DNA from: an uncultured Chloroflexota bacterium
GTDB lineage: Bacteria > Chloroflexota > Chloroflexia > Chloroflexales > Chloroflexaceae
Direction: 5' to 3'
DNA length: 63,700 nt
NCBI GenBank assembly: GCA_937120965.1
Contig: CAKZKA010000157.1
Coordinates: forward strand, 1 to 63,700
Each line of letters begins with the position of its first letter. Within the stretch, counting starts at the first letter, position 1. Both the position numbers and the translations under genes were made by a program. Of this stretch, positions 35,488 to 45,300 are shown piece by piece. Below the pieces are notes generated by a model. It was given only the letters and a program-made list of their open reading frames with translations. It was not told where the DNA came from and made no database searches.

Positions 35488-36666
35488 TCACCCTGGATAG
35501 ACCCGCCCATCTTCGACGCGCAGGCGGGTGATCGCGGCCAGGAAGGCGGGGTTGAAGTCGCTCAGGTCGGTGGCCGAGAGCAGGGTCTGCTGTTCTGGCT
35601 GGCGAATGGCTTCAAGCAGGTGAGCGCGGCGCATGGCGTCGAGTTCGCTCAGCACGTCGTCGAGAAGGAGCACCGGCGCCTCGCCGCTGCGCTGCCGCAT
35701 AAGGCGCGCCTCGCCGAGTTTGAGCGTCAGTGTGACGCTGCGCTGCTGGCCCCGCGAGCCGTAGCGTCCCAGGTTCACCGACCCGACGGTAAAGGCCAGG
35801 TCGTCGCGGTGCGGGCCGAGCAGGGTCTGTCCACGGGCCAGTTCCTCGGGGCGCGCCGCGCGGAGGGCCTCTCCGAGGCGGGTCGCCAGGGTGCCGCTGT
35901 CGTGGGCCGCCTCCAGGTCAAACCCCGGCAGGTAGGCGATGGTCAGCGGCGCGTCACCGCCGCTGATCGCCTGGAACAACGGCCCGACAATACCATTGAG
36001 GTCGCGTACCGCCCGTAGCCGTTCGGCCAGCAGGTAGCCGCCCGCGGCGGCCAGTTCCTGGTCCCAGTAGGCCAGTTCTTCATCAACGGCGCGCGGCGGG
36101 CGGCGCCGCTCGCGCCAGGCGCGTAGCAGGCTGTTGCGTTGCTGAACGAGTTTCTGGTAATGGGCGAGGGTGCGAACGTAGTGGGGGTCGAGCTGCGAGA
36201 GGGTGATGTCGAGGTAGCGTCGCCGCTCGGATGGCGGCCCATCGGCCAGGGTCAGGTCGGCGGGGGTAAAGAGCACCACCCGTAGTTGCCCCACCAGGTC
36301 AATGGCGCGCACCACGCGCCGGTCAATGCGCACAATTTTGGTGGAGGCGGCGCTGAGCTGCCCTGCCTCGTCGGCGCGGCGCTGCACGATCACTTCCAGG
36401 CGCACCCGGCCCGCCCGGCGCTGCACCTCGGCTGCCACCCGGGCAAAGGGTGTCACCCCCGCTTCACCCACCGCGTCCCAGCGCACCAGGTCGCGGTCGG
36501 CGCTGACGCGCGGCGAGCGGGTGGTGGCGAGGAAGTAGAGCGCCTCGAGCAGACTGGTTTTGCCGGCGGCGTTGGGCCCGTAGAGCAGGGTAATCCCCGG
36601 GTCGAGGTGCAGATCGAGGCGCTGGTAGTTGCGAAAGTCACGCAGGCTGAGCTGGGAAACGTACAT
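35488..36666 (-). CDS. recF: DNA replication and repair protein RecF
   Basis: A 392-residue SMC-like ATPase that helps load RecA at single-strand gaps. It begins [15 protein letters not shown], with Walker [15 protein letters not shown] (about 30-43), the ABC-type signature region [19 protein letters not shown] split across its helix, and Walker [13 protein letters not shown]. Start at 36666 fits the family N-terminus; a longer frame adds 17 residues without a conserved match. No dnaA, dnaN or gyrB lies alongside, so it is not in the usual origin-region cluster. Confidence 0.95.
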   Translation of the reverse strand: MYVSQLSLRDFRNYQRLDLHLDPGITLLYGPNAAGKTSLLEALYFLATTRSPRVSADRDLVRWDAVGEAGVTPFARVAAEVQRRAGRVRLEVIVQRRADEAGQLSAASTKIVRIDRRVVRAIDLVGQLRVVLFTPADLTLADGPPSERRRYLDITLSQLDPHYVRTLAHYQKLVQQRNSLLRAWRERRRPPRAVDEELAYWDQELAAAGGYLLAERLRAVRDLNGIVGPLFQAISGGDAPLTIAYLPGFDLEAAHDSGTLATRLGEALRAARPEELARGQTLLGPHRDDLAFTVGSVNLGRYGSRGQQRSVTLTLKLGEARLMRQRSGEAPVLLLDDVLSELDAMRRAHLLEAIRQPEQQTLLSATDLSDFNPAFLAAITRLRVEDGRVYPG

Positions 36667-36860
36667 GCGTTGACCGGGTGATAGCACGTCCGCTGCGCCG
36701 CGGACAACGTTGCTCAACCGGCGTGGGGGCGCCGGCCACCCCGGCAGGCGCCATTCGCGGGGCGCACAAGCTCATTGTTCCTGGGAGGGCGCAACCCTCC
36801 CAAACCCTCCCGCGCGCGGGCTATTGGCACCCTGGTGCGCCGGAGCGCCTCCGCGCCCAT

Positions 36861-37895
36861 TCACCCGATCAACGCCAGCTTGCGCAGGGCGGCCAGGTTG
36901 GGGCAGCCGGAGCAGAACATCGCGACGCGCAATTCGCGGATGAAGGCCGTGAGGCCCTCGACCACGGCCTCGGCGCCCCGCTCGTCAATGGCGCTGGCGA
37001 GGGCCGGTCTGGCCGTGCCGGCAAGATCGGCGCCCAGGGCGATAGCCTTGGCCACATCAACCCCGCTACGCACACCTCCCGAGCCAATGATTGTCACATC
37101 GGGGAGCGCGGCGCGCACGGCGCGAATGCACTCGGTGGTCGGGATGCCCCAGTCGGCGAAGGCGCCGGCGACGCGGCGGCCCTGGTCATCGGGTTGGCGG
37201 AAGCGTTCCACCTCGCTCCAACTGGTGCCGCCCGCGCCGGCCACATCAATGATCCGCACACCACAGGCGTAGAGCCGCTGCGCGTCGCGGGCGCCGATGC
37301 CGTTGCCGACCTCTTTCACCACCACCGGCACCTCCAGAGTGCGGCACAGGTGCTCGATTTTGTGCAGCAGCCCCTTGAAATTTGTGTTACCCTCAGGTTG
37401 CACGGCCTCTTGCAGCGGGTTGAGGTGCAGGATGAGGGCGTCGGCTTCGATCATCTCCACCGCGCGGCGACACTGATCCACCCCGAACCCGTAGTTCAAC
37501 TGCACCGCGCCCAGGTTTGCCAGCAGCGGGATGCGGGGCGCCACCCGGCGCACCTGGTAGGTCGGCGCCAGGCGCGCGTCAACCACCGCGGCGCGCTGCG
37601 ATCCGACCCCCATCGGCAACCCCAGGTGTTCGGCGGCCTCGGCCAGCGCCAGGTTGATACGCTCGGCCACATTGGCGCCCCCGGTCATGGAGCTGATCAG
37701 CAGGGGCGCGCTGATCGGCTTGCCCAGAAAGGTCGTGCGGGTGTCAATCTCGGCCAGATCAAGTTCGGGAAGGGCGGCGTGGGGGAGACGGTAGGCGCCA
37801 AAGCCGGTGCTCACTCCCTTGGCGGCCACATCCTCACCCAGGACGATGCGAATATGGTCAATCTTGCGTCCCTCCGTCTGTCCTGAGTCGGGCAT
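36861..37895 (-). CDS. fni: Isopentenyl-diphosphate delta-isomerase, type 2 (FMN-dependent)
   Basis: A 344-residue TIM-barrel flavoprotein that interconverts IPP and DMAPP. Family marks are RKIDHIRI near the N-terminus, ISSMTGG for FMN binding, GVGSQRAAV, HLNPLQEAVQPEG with the active-site Gln and Glu, and GGVRSGVDVAKAIALGA for the flavin phosphate. The ATG at 37895 follows AAGGAG by six bases; the longer frame from 37913 does not. It would feed carotenoid, quinone and (bacterio)chlorophyll side chains. A short R3 fragment (36775-36830) lies between it and recF. Confidence 0.95.
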   Translation of the reverse strand: MPDSGQTEGRKIDHIRIVLGEDVAAKGVSTGFGAYRLPHAALPELDLAEIDTRTTFLGKPISAPLLISSMTGGANVAERINLALAEAAEHLGLPMGVGSQRAAVVDARLAPTYQVRRVAPRIPLLANLGAVQLNYGFGVDQCRRAVEMIEADALILHLNPLQEAVQPEGNTNFKGLLHKIEHLCRTLEVPVVVKEVGNGIGARDAQRLYACGVRIIDVAGAGGTSWSEVERFRQPDDQGRRVAGAFADWGIPTTECIRAVRAALPDVTIIGSGGVRSGVDVAKAIALGADLAGTARPALASAIDERGAEAVVEGLTAFIRELRVAMFCSGCPNLAALRKLALIG

Positions 37896-37984
37896 GGTAC
37901 GCTCCTTGCTCAAGCGGCTTTCTGACGCCTTGTATGCGGATCATACCAGTAACCGAAAGGGCCGTCAAACCGTGGCCGCTGTAG

Positions 37985-38200
37985 TACGTGTTCACTCTCG
38001 GGCTAATACCATTTTGGATTTTAGATTTTGGATTGCGGATTGCCACGCTGGGCAGCACAACGCCTGAAATCGCTTCAGGCAATGCGGCATCATCAACGGT
38101 AATTGGTATAAGGCGTCACCCCGGGAGCGCGGGCGTCCCGCCCGCAAGGGCCTGGATGCGGGCAAGATGCCCGCGCTCCCAGGAGAAGTTTGAACACGTA
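37985..38200 (+). repeat. Composite repeat: R2 element split by an R1 insertion
   Basis: The left R2 end TACGTGTTCAC is at 37985-37995 and the right end TGAACACGTA at 38191-38200. A complete R1 lies between, at 38006-38109. Without it the R2 part is 112 bp, close to the 111-bp copies at 6117 and 6927. The right-hand junction GGTATAAGGCGTCACC is identical at position 50-76 of the window. A near-perfect palindrome CTGTTCAC-AC-GTGAACAG follows at 38217-38234 and may be another R2 end remnant. Confidence 0.85.
38006..38109 (+). repeat. R1 repeat, complete 104-bp copy
   Basis: Begins ATACCATTTTGG, contains the AT-rich GATTTTAGATTTTGGATT tract and the GCCTGAA-ATCGC-TTCAGGC hairpin, and ends CGGTAATTGGTAT. 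The ends form an 8-of-9 inverted repeat (ATACCA(T/A)TT). No coding capacity. Confidence 0.9.
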
Positions 38201-38254
38201 CGCCGCGGTAAGGTACCTGTTCACACGTGAACAGCTATGAAAGGAAGACCCACG

Positions 38255-38467
38255 ATGATCCTCGAAATCCTGCGCGTTGAGCGGATGCGCACCCGCCGCG
38301 ACCGGTGGGCGCTTGCGGCTGCGGTGGAGGCGGTGCCGGGCGTGCGCCGGGTGTACGCCAACCAGGCCGACCGTACCCTGCGCGTCGAACGGGAAGACGA
38401 TTCGAGCCTGGCGGCGATCATTCAGGCGATCAACGATGCGGGCTACGAGGTGGCGGTGCTGGCGTAG
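38255..38467 (+). CDS. HMA-like ferredoxin-fold protein lacking the CxxC metal site
   Basis: A 70-residue protein with the beta-alpha-beta-beta-alpha-beta order of heavy-metal-associated domains: ILEILRV, a helix RDRWALAAAVEAVPGVRRVYAN, TLRVERE, LAAIIQAINDAGYEVAVLA. The metal loop that normally has GMTCxxC reads ERMRTRRDR, without any Cys, so copper or zinc binding through this motif is not possible. The ATG at 38255 follows AAGGAAG by eight bases, better than the ATG at 38237. It may be a regulatory or structural relative of metallochaperones. Confidence 0.75.
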   Translation: MILEILRVERMRTRRDRWALAAAVEAVPGVRRVYANQADRTLRVEREDDSSLAAIIQAINDAGYEVAVLA

Positions 38468-38533
38468 GGAGAGGGCGCCGGGGTACCAGCAGATGCGCTG
38501 CGCAAAAAACTCTATCCCTGAAAGTCGCCGCTC

Positions 38534-39376
38534 CTACAGGTACTCGCGCTGGCTAACCCGGCGGCGCCACTCTTCTTTAACTTCCACATTCGCGCCATCG
38601 GTGGTTAGAAAGTCGAGCAGCAGACGCGAGAAGGTGTTTGACTGCTCCAGAAAGGGGAAGTGGCTCGCCCGGGGCAAAGTCAGCCGTTTGATCGGGCGCC
38701 CCTCGCGTTCGAGGCTCTCGAGCATCTCACTGTGCTCGACGGTCACGATCCGATCCTGACCGCCATACACGGCCAGGAGCGGCACCGGCAGCGCGGCCAG
38801 GGCCGAGCGCAGGTCCGTGTCGAGGAGCGAGTCCTGTACGCTGGTAAGCACCCGTTCGTCCAGGCTCTCGGTGTCTTCGATCAGCTCCTGGTGCACTTCA
38901 GGATCAGCAATCGGAACACTCTTCAGCAATTTGAGCCAGACGTTGGTTGTGGCATTCAGGCCGAGCAGGCGTGAAAAAGCGCCAGACTTCAGGTGGCCGG
39001 CCAGCGCCTCGCCATACAGCGGGGTTGCCACCGTCATCACCCGTGGAAAGTGCTCCGGGCGCTCGCGGGCGGCGCGGATCGCCACCATGCCGCCCATGCC
39101 ATGGCCCACCAGGGTGGCCCGGGTGATGCCCATCTTTTCAACGAAGCGGAAGAGCATATCCACGTAGCTCGAGATGTTGAAATCAGAACCGCGGCGGTCG
39201 CTCTCGCCGAAGCCCCAGAAATCGAGGGCATAGGCACGATAGCGCTCGGCCACCACGTCCATCGTGGAGACCCAGTAGCGCCAGGAGCCGAGCCAGCTAT
39301 GCAGGAACACGATCGGCTGGCCCCGGCCAAAGACCTCATAGTGTACCAGCCGGTTGTCGAGATGGATTGCGCTCAC
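38534..39376 (-). CDS. Alpha/beta-hydrolase-fold protein with Gly at the nucleophile position
   Basis: A 280-residue cytosolic alpha/beta-hydrolase fold: oxyanion region FLHSWLGSWRYW, nucleophile elbow VGHGMGG, acid YGGQDRIV and His in RASHFPF. The elbow should read G-x-S-x-G, but the middle codon is GGC (Gly), read directly from the bases near 39110. Classical Ser hydrolysis is therefore unlikely; it may be a binding protein, sensor or non-hydrolytic member. Start is a GTG overlapping the stop of the giant kinase gene (GTGA), so it belongs to that signalling operon. The last 20 residues are basic and not conserved. Confidence 0.88.
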   Translation of the reverse strand: MSAIHLDNRLVHYEVFGRGQPIVFLHSWLGSWRYWVSTMDVVAERYRAYALDFWGFGESDRRGSDFNISSYVDMLFRFVEKMGITRATLVGHGMGGMVAIRAARERPEHFPRVMTVATPLYGEALAGHLKSGAFSRLLGLNATTNVWLKLLKSVPIADPEVHQELIEDTESLDERVLTSVQDSLLDTDLRSALAALPVPLLAVYGGQDRIVTVEHSEMLESLEREGRPIKRLTLPRASHFPFLEQSNTFSRLLLDFLTTDGANVEVKEEWRRRVSQREYL

Positions 39377-42300
39377 TCGGGGTCCTCGTGCGCTTCATGC
39401 GCGCCCGCCTGGCTGAGCGGGATCATGAAGCTAAAGATACTACCTTTGCCCTGCTCGCTCTGCACCCACATTTCGCCGCCGTGCTGTTCGACGAACTGTT
39501 TGGCAATCGCCAGACCCAGGCCGGTGCCGCCGGCCACGTCGCGGAGGGGGTTGTCGGCACGGTAGAAGGGACGGAACAGCTTCTTCAGTTGCTCGCGGGT
39601 CATTCCTACCCCATTATCTTCAACGTCAATTTGCAGCATATTGGCGCGATTAAGAAACGCGCGCACCTGAATGCGTCCCCCCTCGTAGGTGTACTTCACC
39701 GCGTTGGAGAACAGGTTCTGGAACACCTGGGTGATCCGCTTCTGGTCCGCTACGACAGGAGGAAGGTCGGGCGCGACCTCGATGGTGACCTGCATAGCCT
39801 TGCGCTCATACTCCAGGCGCAGCGATTGCACCACTTCGTTGATCACGGCAGCGATCTCAACGGCGGTGAAGCTCAGTTTTTGCTTGGAATCCGGGCGGGC
39901 GAAGTCGAGGATGTCCTCGATCAACGCATGCAGGCGGTTGGTATTGGCCTTGATGATCTGCAAGTGACTGATCTGGTCCTCGCTGAGCGAGTGCGTACTG
40001 GTGAGCAGCAGCATATCCACGTAGCCTTTCACCGCGGTGAGCGGGGTACGCAGCTCGTGACTCACGTCGGAGATGAACTGCCGTTTGGCGTGATCGGCTT
40101 CAATCTCGCGGGTAATGTCACGCAGCACCGCCACGCTGCCGTAGCACTGGCCGTCGCGGTTATTGCTCATCACCAGCGCCAGGTTTACCGCGATGACCTG
40201 GGTGGGGTCGCTCAGGTCGAGATAGGTCGAGTAGGGGCGCGAGCCTTCACGCACCTGCCGCAGGCCATTGGTGAGGCCGCTGTAAATGGTCGCGGCGCGC
40301 TTGCGCTCGATCTCATCGGCGCCGTAGGTCTCCAGGATGCGCAGGGGTTGGTGCAGCATCACCTCGGCGGGGATCTCCAGCACCTTTGCCGCTGCCGGGT
40401 TGTAGAGGATCACGCGCTGCTCGATATCGAGGACGATCACGCCCTCGGTGAGCGACTGGAAGACCGCATTGCTCTTGGAGGTCTCTTCGCGTTGTTCGGC
40501 GAGCAGCCGGCCATTGGAGTCTGCCAGGTCGTTAATATAGCTGTACAATTGCGCGTTGGAGAGCGCTGCGGCTACCACGCTGGCAATGGTGCCGAGCAGG
40601 TTCATCTGCGAGTCGGTGAAGTAGCCCACCTCGGGGCTGGTGAGCACAAGCACCCCCAGGCGCGTATCGCCGGTGTTGAGCGGCACGGCGGCCACCGAGC
40701 GCACATCATCGGCGCGACCGCTCTCCTGGAGCCAGCGCGGATCGAGATGTACGTCGGGGATGTTGACCGACTCCTGGCGCTGCATGACCCATTTTGCCAG
40801 GCTCTCACCGCTCGAAAAGCGCAGCGGAAAGGCTGCCGAGCGCACCTCGCCGCGATCGTCGAGCACCGCCCGGCAGATCAGATCGGAGGTGGAGGGGTCG
40901 GAGAGGATAATCGAGCCACGGCTCACCCCCAGGTTGAGCGAGATCAGTTCCAGGGCGCGTCGGATAATCGCATCCAGATCAAGCTGGGTCGTCAGTTCCA
41001 GGGTAATGGTATGGACCGCCTCGAGCCGTTCTTTCTCTTCGGCCAGTTGCCGGGCATTCCGTTCGGCCTCGGCGGTGCGTTCGCTGACCCGCCGTTCCAG
41101 GTCGGCGGCCAGGTTGGAGATCTGGTCGAACAGACGCGCGTTCTGAATGGCCTGGCTGGCCTGGTTAGCCAGGGCGAAGGTGACACCCACGGCCTCGTCA
41201 TCGTAGACGTGCGGTGTGGCGGCGCCGACGGCAAGGATGCCGACCAGTTCATTGTCAACCAGCAGCGGGGCGCCGATCCAGCTTCGGGCCTGCCAGCCCA
41301 GATGCGCCAGCGGGGTGAAGCGCGCATCGCGGGCGGTGTCCTCGATGAGCACAGGGCGGCGTTCCGCGCTCATCAAGGCCAGCAGCTCGTTCTGCTCAGC
41401 AGCAAAGCTCGCGGTTAGCAGCCCGGTCGCCTCCAACCCGCGCGCCTCGGTGATGTGCAGATGCCCGTAGCCCTCGTCGCGGAGCAGCACGGCAGCGGTG
41501 TCGTAGACCACCACACGACTCAACTGGTCGAGGATGAGCGTCTGGATCTCCTTGAGCGCCAGGGTAGACGTGAACGACTGGGCCACATCGCGCAGCGTAT
41601 CGGCCAGGCGCCGCCGTTGCTGCTCGAGCTGGAACAGGTGCGCGCTCTGGAGGGTCTGGCCAGCCTGATTGGCCAGGATCGAGCAGAGCGAGATCTGGTG
41701 GCTGCTCCATTCGTGCGGATACCAGTTGCCGACCCACAGGACCCCCAGCCGTTCATCGGGTGGCCCGAGCGCAATGCCCAGGGCGCTGCGAATACCGAGG
41801 CTCACGGCATCAGGATTCGAGTCGGCATGCGCGTGAAGATCACTGACCGCCAGGGGTTGGCTGCTTGCCAGCAATCGGGCTGTCATCCCATCGAGGCGGA
41901 AGTTGATGTGCAGATCATCACGGCGGCGGTGCCGCTCGACCAGCACCTGCTGCGCCACGCGCCCCTGACGGTCGAGCCGCAGCACCGCACACAGTTCGGC
42001 CCTCAGCAGGTTCAGCGCCGCATCGGCTACCAGGTGCATCGCCTCGTCGGGATCAAGGGTGCCCGAGAGGCTCTGGGTGACCTCAAACAGGGTGGTCATT
42101 TCATAGGCGTGCTGGCGCGCCTCACTGAACAGACGCGCGTTGTTCAGGGCCACGGCGGCCTGATTGGCAACCGTGGCAAGGAAGCGCCGGGCGTTCTCGT
42201 CGAAGGCGCGCGGCGTCTGGCTCTGAACGTTGATCACCCCGAGCACATCGTTCCTGAAGAGGATCGGGGTGACCAGGAAGGACTGCGCGTCCGGGCCGGC

Positions 42301-45300
42301 GCAGATCCGGTCATCGGCCAGATCCAGCCCCAGTTGGGCCGCCTCGCCGGGCGTATGGATGAGCAGCGACTGACGGTTGTGGATGGCCCAGCCACTGGCG
42401 CCCTGCGGATGCGCCCGCGCAGGCGCCGACACCGGCCGACCGCGATCAAAGGCCAGCGGAAAGTGCAGCGTATCCCGCTGAGCCTCGTAGATGCCGATCA
42501 GCGAAGTGCTCACATCAATCACCTCGCCGATCCCGGCGTGCAACCGCTCCAACAGAGTCTGGAGTTCCAGCGAGGCGTTGACGGCGGCGCTGATCTTGTT
42601 GATCGTGGTGAGTTCGTTGATGCGCTGCTCACGCTCTTCGAACAGGCGCGCATTCTCCAGGGCGGTGGCTGCCTGGTTGGCAAGGCCCGCCAGCAGCGCC
42701 TGCTCATCGGCAGTGAAGCGCCGCGGGGCATTGGTCATCACGCTGAGCACGCCGACGATCCGCTCACGGTAGATCACCGGCACGCCCAGGTAGGAGATCA
42801 GGTTATTGGCGCGCTGGAAGTCGGGGAAAAGTGAGCCGCCTGCCAGGTTCACGTCGTCGATCACCAGCGGTTTGCCGGTTTCGGCCACGCGACCGGTGAA
42901 CCCCTGACCTACAGGCACGCGCATATGGCGCGCCTGCTCAAGGGCGATGCCATTCAGGGCCGCGGGTACCAGCACCCGCTCGTCGTTGATCGTCCAGAGG
43001 GCAACGGTGCTCACGTTCAGACGCCGACTCACCAGCTCCATCAACTTATCCAGCACCTCCTGCGGGCGCAGGAGTGAGGAGAGGATGCGCGCCGCATCGA
43101 GCAACGTCGTCTGCTCGGCGACTTTCTGCTCCAACGCCGCGGCGTTGCGCTGAGCGGCGGCAAAGGCCTGGGCGCGGGCAATCGCCGTGCTGGTCTGGTT
43201 GGCGATGGTCTGGCACAGGGTCAGCGTCTGCGGTTGGAAGGCGCCCCGGCGACCCACGAAGTCGAGGCCCACGGCGCCGATCACCTGACCATCAATGATG
43301 ATTGGCACGGTGGCGATCGAGCGAATATCGAGTTGAGCAAAGGTGGCGTGCGACGGGGCGAACAGCGGGTCGTGCTGTGCGTCAAGCGATACCAGGGGCG
43401 TCTTGTGCTCATCGAGCCAGGCCACGGCGGGATTATTGGCAATCGGCACCTCGATCTGGTCGAGAATGCCCGAGGGGACGTGTTCGGCGACTGCCGGGGC
43501 AACACCCCGTTCGCGATCGTAGATCACCAGGCGCGCCTGGTCCACCCCCGTAGCGTTGGCCATGGCATCAACGATCACCTGGTAGATTCGCTGCACATCA
43601 GTTTCGGCAGCGGCCACAACCGATACGCGGTTGAGCAGTTCGAGCCGGTGGACCTGTTCGCGGGCCTGGGCAAGCAGCCGGGCATTGTGGACGCCGAGAG
43701 CCAGTTGGTTGGCCACGGTGGTCATAAATGCCAGCTCGCGCTCGCCGTAGATCCCCGGCTCGTAGCTCATCACCGCGATCACCCCGACCACACTCCCATC
43801 GCCCACCAGCAACGGCACGCCCAGCCAGGCTGCGGAGGGCTTCTCACTGCTGAACGGCGCCAGCGAGAACCCCAGCTCGCGATACTCGCGACCGAGATCG
43901 TCGAAGCGCAAATGACGCCGGGTACGGATGATCGCCTCAACCAGACTCCCCGGAGTCGGGGTGCGCGGCTGGCGGTCCAGTTCCTCGACCCCTTCGTCAA
44001 CTTCGAGCGAGAGCGAAATAAGGTTCTCATCTTCGTGGTACACGAAGATGAAGAACGAATCGAGCGGTAAAAAGGCCGCCAGTTGCAGGTAGGTCTGGCG
44101 GATCATCTGCTCCAGGTCGAGCGTGGAGCTGGTGATCTGGCCGATGCGGTTGATGATGTTCAGTTCCGCCAGGCGCCGCTCGCGCTCCTTGAACAGGGTA
44201 GCGCGCTCCATGGCAATGGCGAGCTGGTTGGCCAGGGCGGTGAGGAATTGCCGATCGCGTTCGGTGAACACGTTTGGCGCAACGTCCTGCACATTCAGCA
44301 CGCCAATGACGCGGCCCTGGCTGATCAGCGGCACGCCGAGCCACGAACGGGTCGGCGGATCGCCCTCGGCATAGTTTATGGTTTGGGCCAGGTAGTGCGG
44401 TTCGTTCTGAAGGTCGCCGATCAGCAGCGCTTCGCCGCTCTCGATAATCAGGGCAGTCAATCCGGCCTTTGGCGCGGTCAACTGGTGTGCCGTGGCAAGC
44501 ACCGCACCCCGGCGCATGAACAGCTCGAAGCGGATCTGCTCAGTTTCAGGCCGGTAGCTAGCGATGTAGAAGTAGCTCGGCGTGCCGAGGTAGGCCACAA
44601 TCTCTTCGTAGACCCGCTGCAGGAGAGTGTTGAGGTTGGTGGTAGAGGTAGCAGCGGCGCCAACCTTAAAGAGCGCAGCCATCTCCTCGGCACGAGCGTG
44701 GGCATCGTCAAGCAGCAGGTGGTTCTCGATCGCGATCGCGGCCTGATCGGCGAAAATCGCCAGCGGTTCCACCCCCCGCGGCGTGGGCCGGCGGCGGTCC
44801 TGCGGGTCACCGGCGAACATCAGGCCCAGCAGGGACCCTTCGGTGGAGTAGAGCGGCACGCACAGACGATCCTCTGGCTGCCATTCGTGGGGGCCACGTG
44901 CGTCGTTGAACGGCAGATAGCTAAAGATATCGGTGGCGAACCCGGCCTCGAGCGTGCGGGTCTCTTCAGCCGGCACGAAGTAACAGCGTCCCACGCGGAA
45001 GCGCGGGTCCAGGTAACGGACGGCCAGTTCCACTGGTAGCGGCGTGCGGGCCATGCGTTCCTGCTCGCTCAGCGGAATGCCTGCGGCGGCAACGGCGCGA
45101 AGCTGGTCGGGCCGTTCCCGGTCTCTGACGCAGAAGATCACGGTGCGGAAGTTGACCGACTCGACCGCGCTGTAGCCGATCTGCTCGAGCAGGCTGGCCA
45201 GGTTGCGGTCGGCGCGCAGGGCCTGCCCGATTTCGAGCACATTGTTGAGGATCTGGGCGCGGCCTTTCTGAATGCGGTAGAGGTGTTCGAGTTCGGCGTA

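Noticed and set aside
39367-41418. Plus-strand frame of 683 codons opposite the giant kinase, and others like it up to 47.8 kb
   Set aside because: Antisense of GAF and kinase domains; no protein family pattern.
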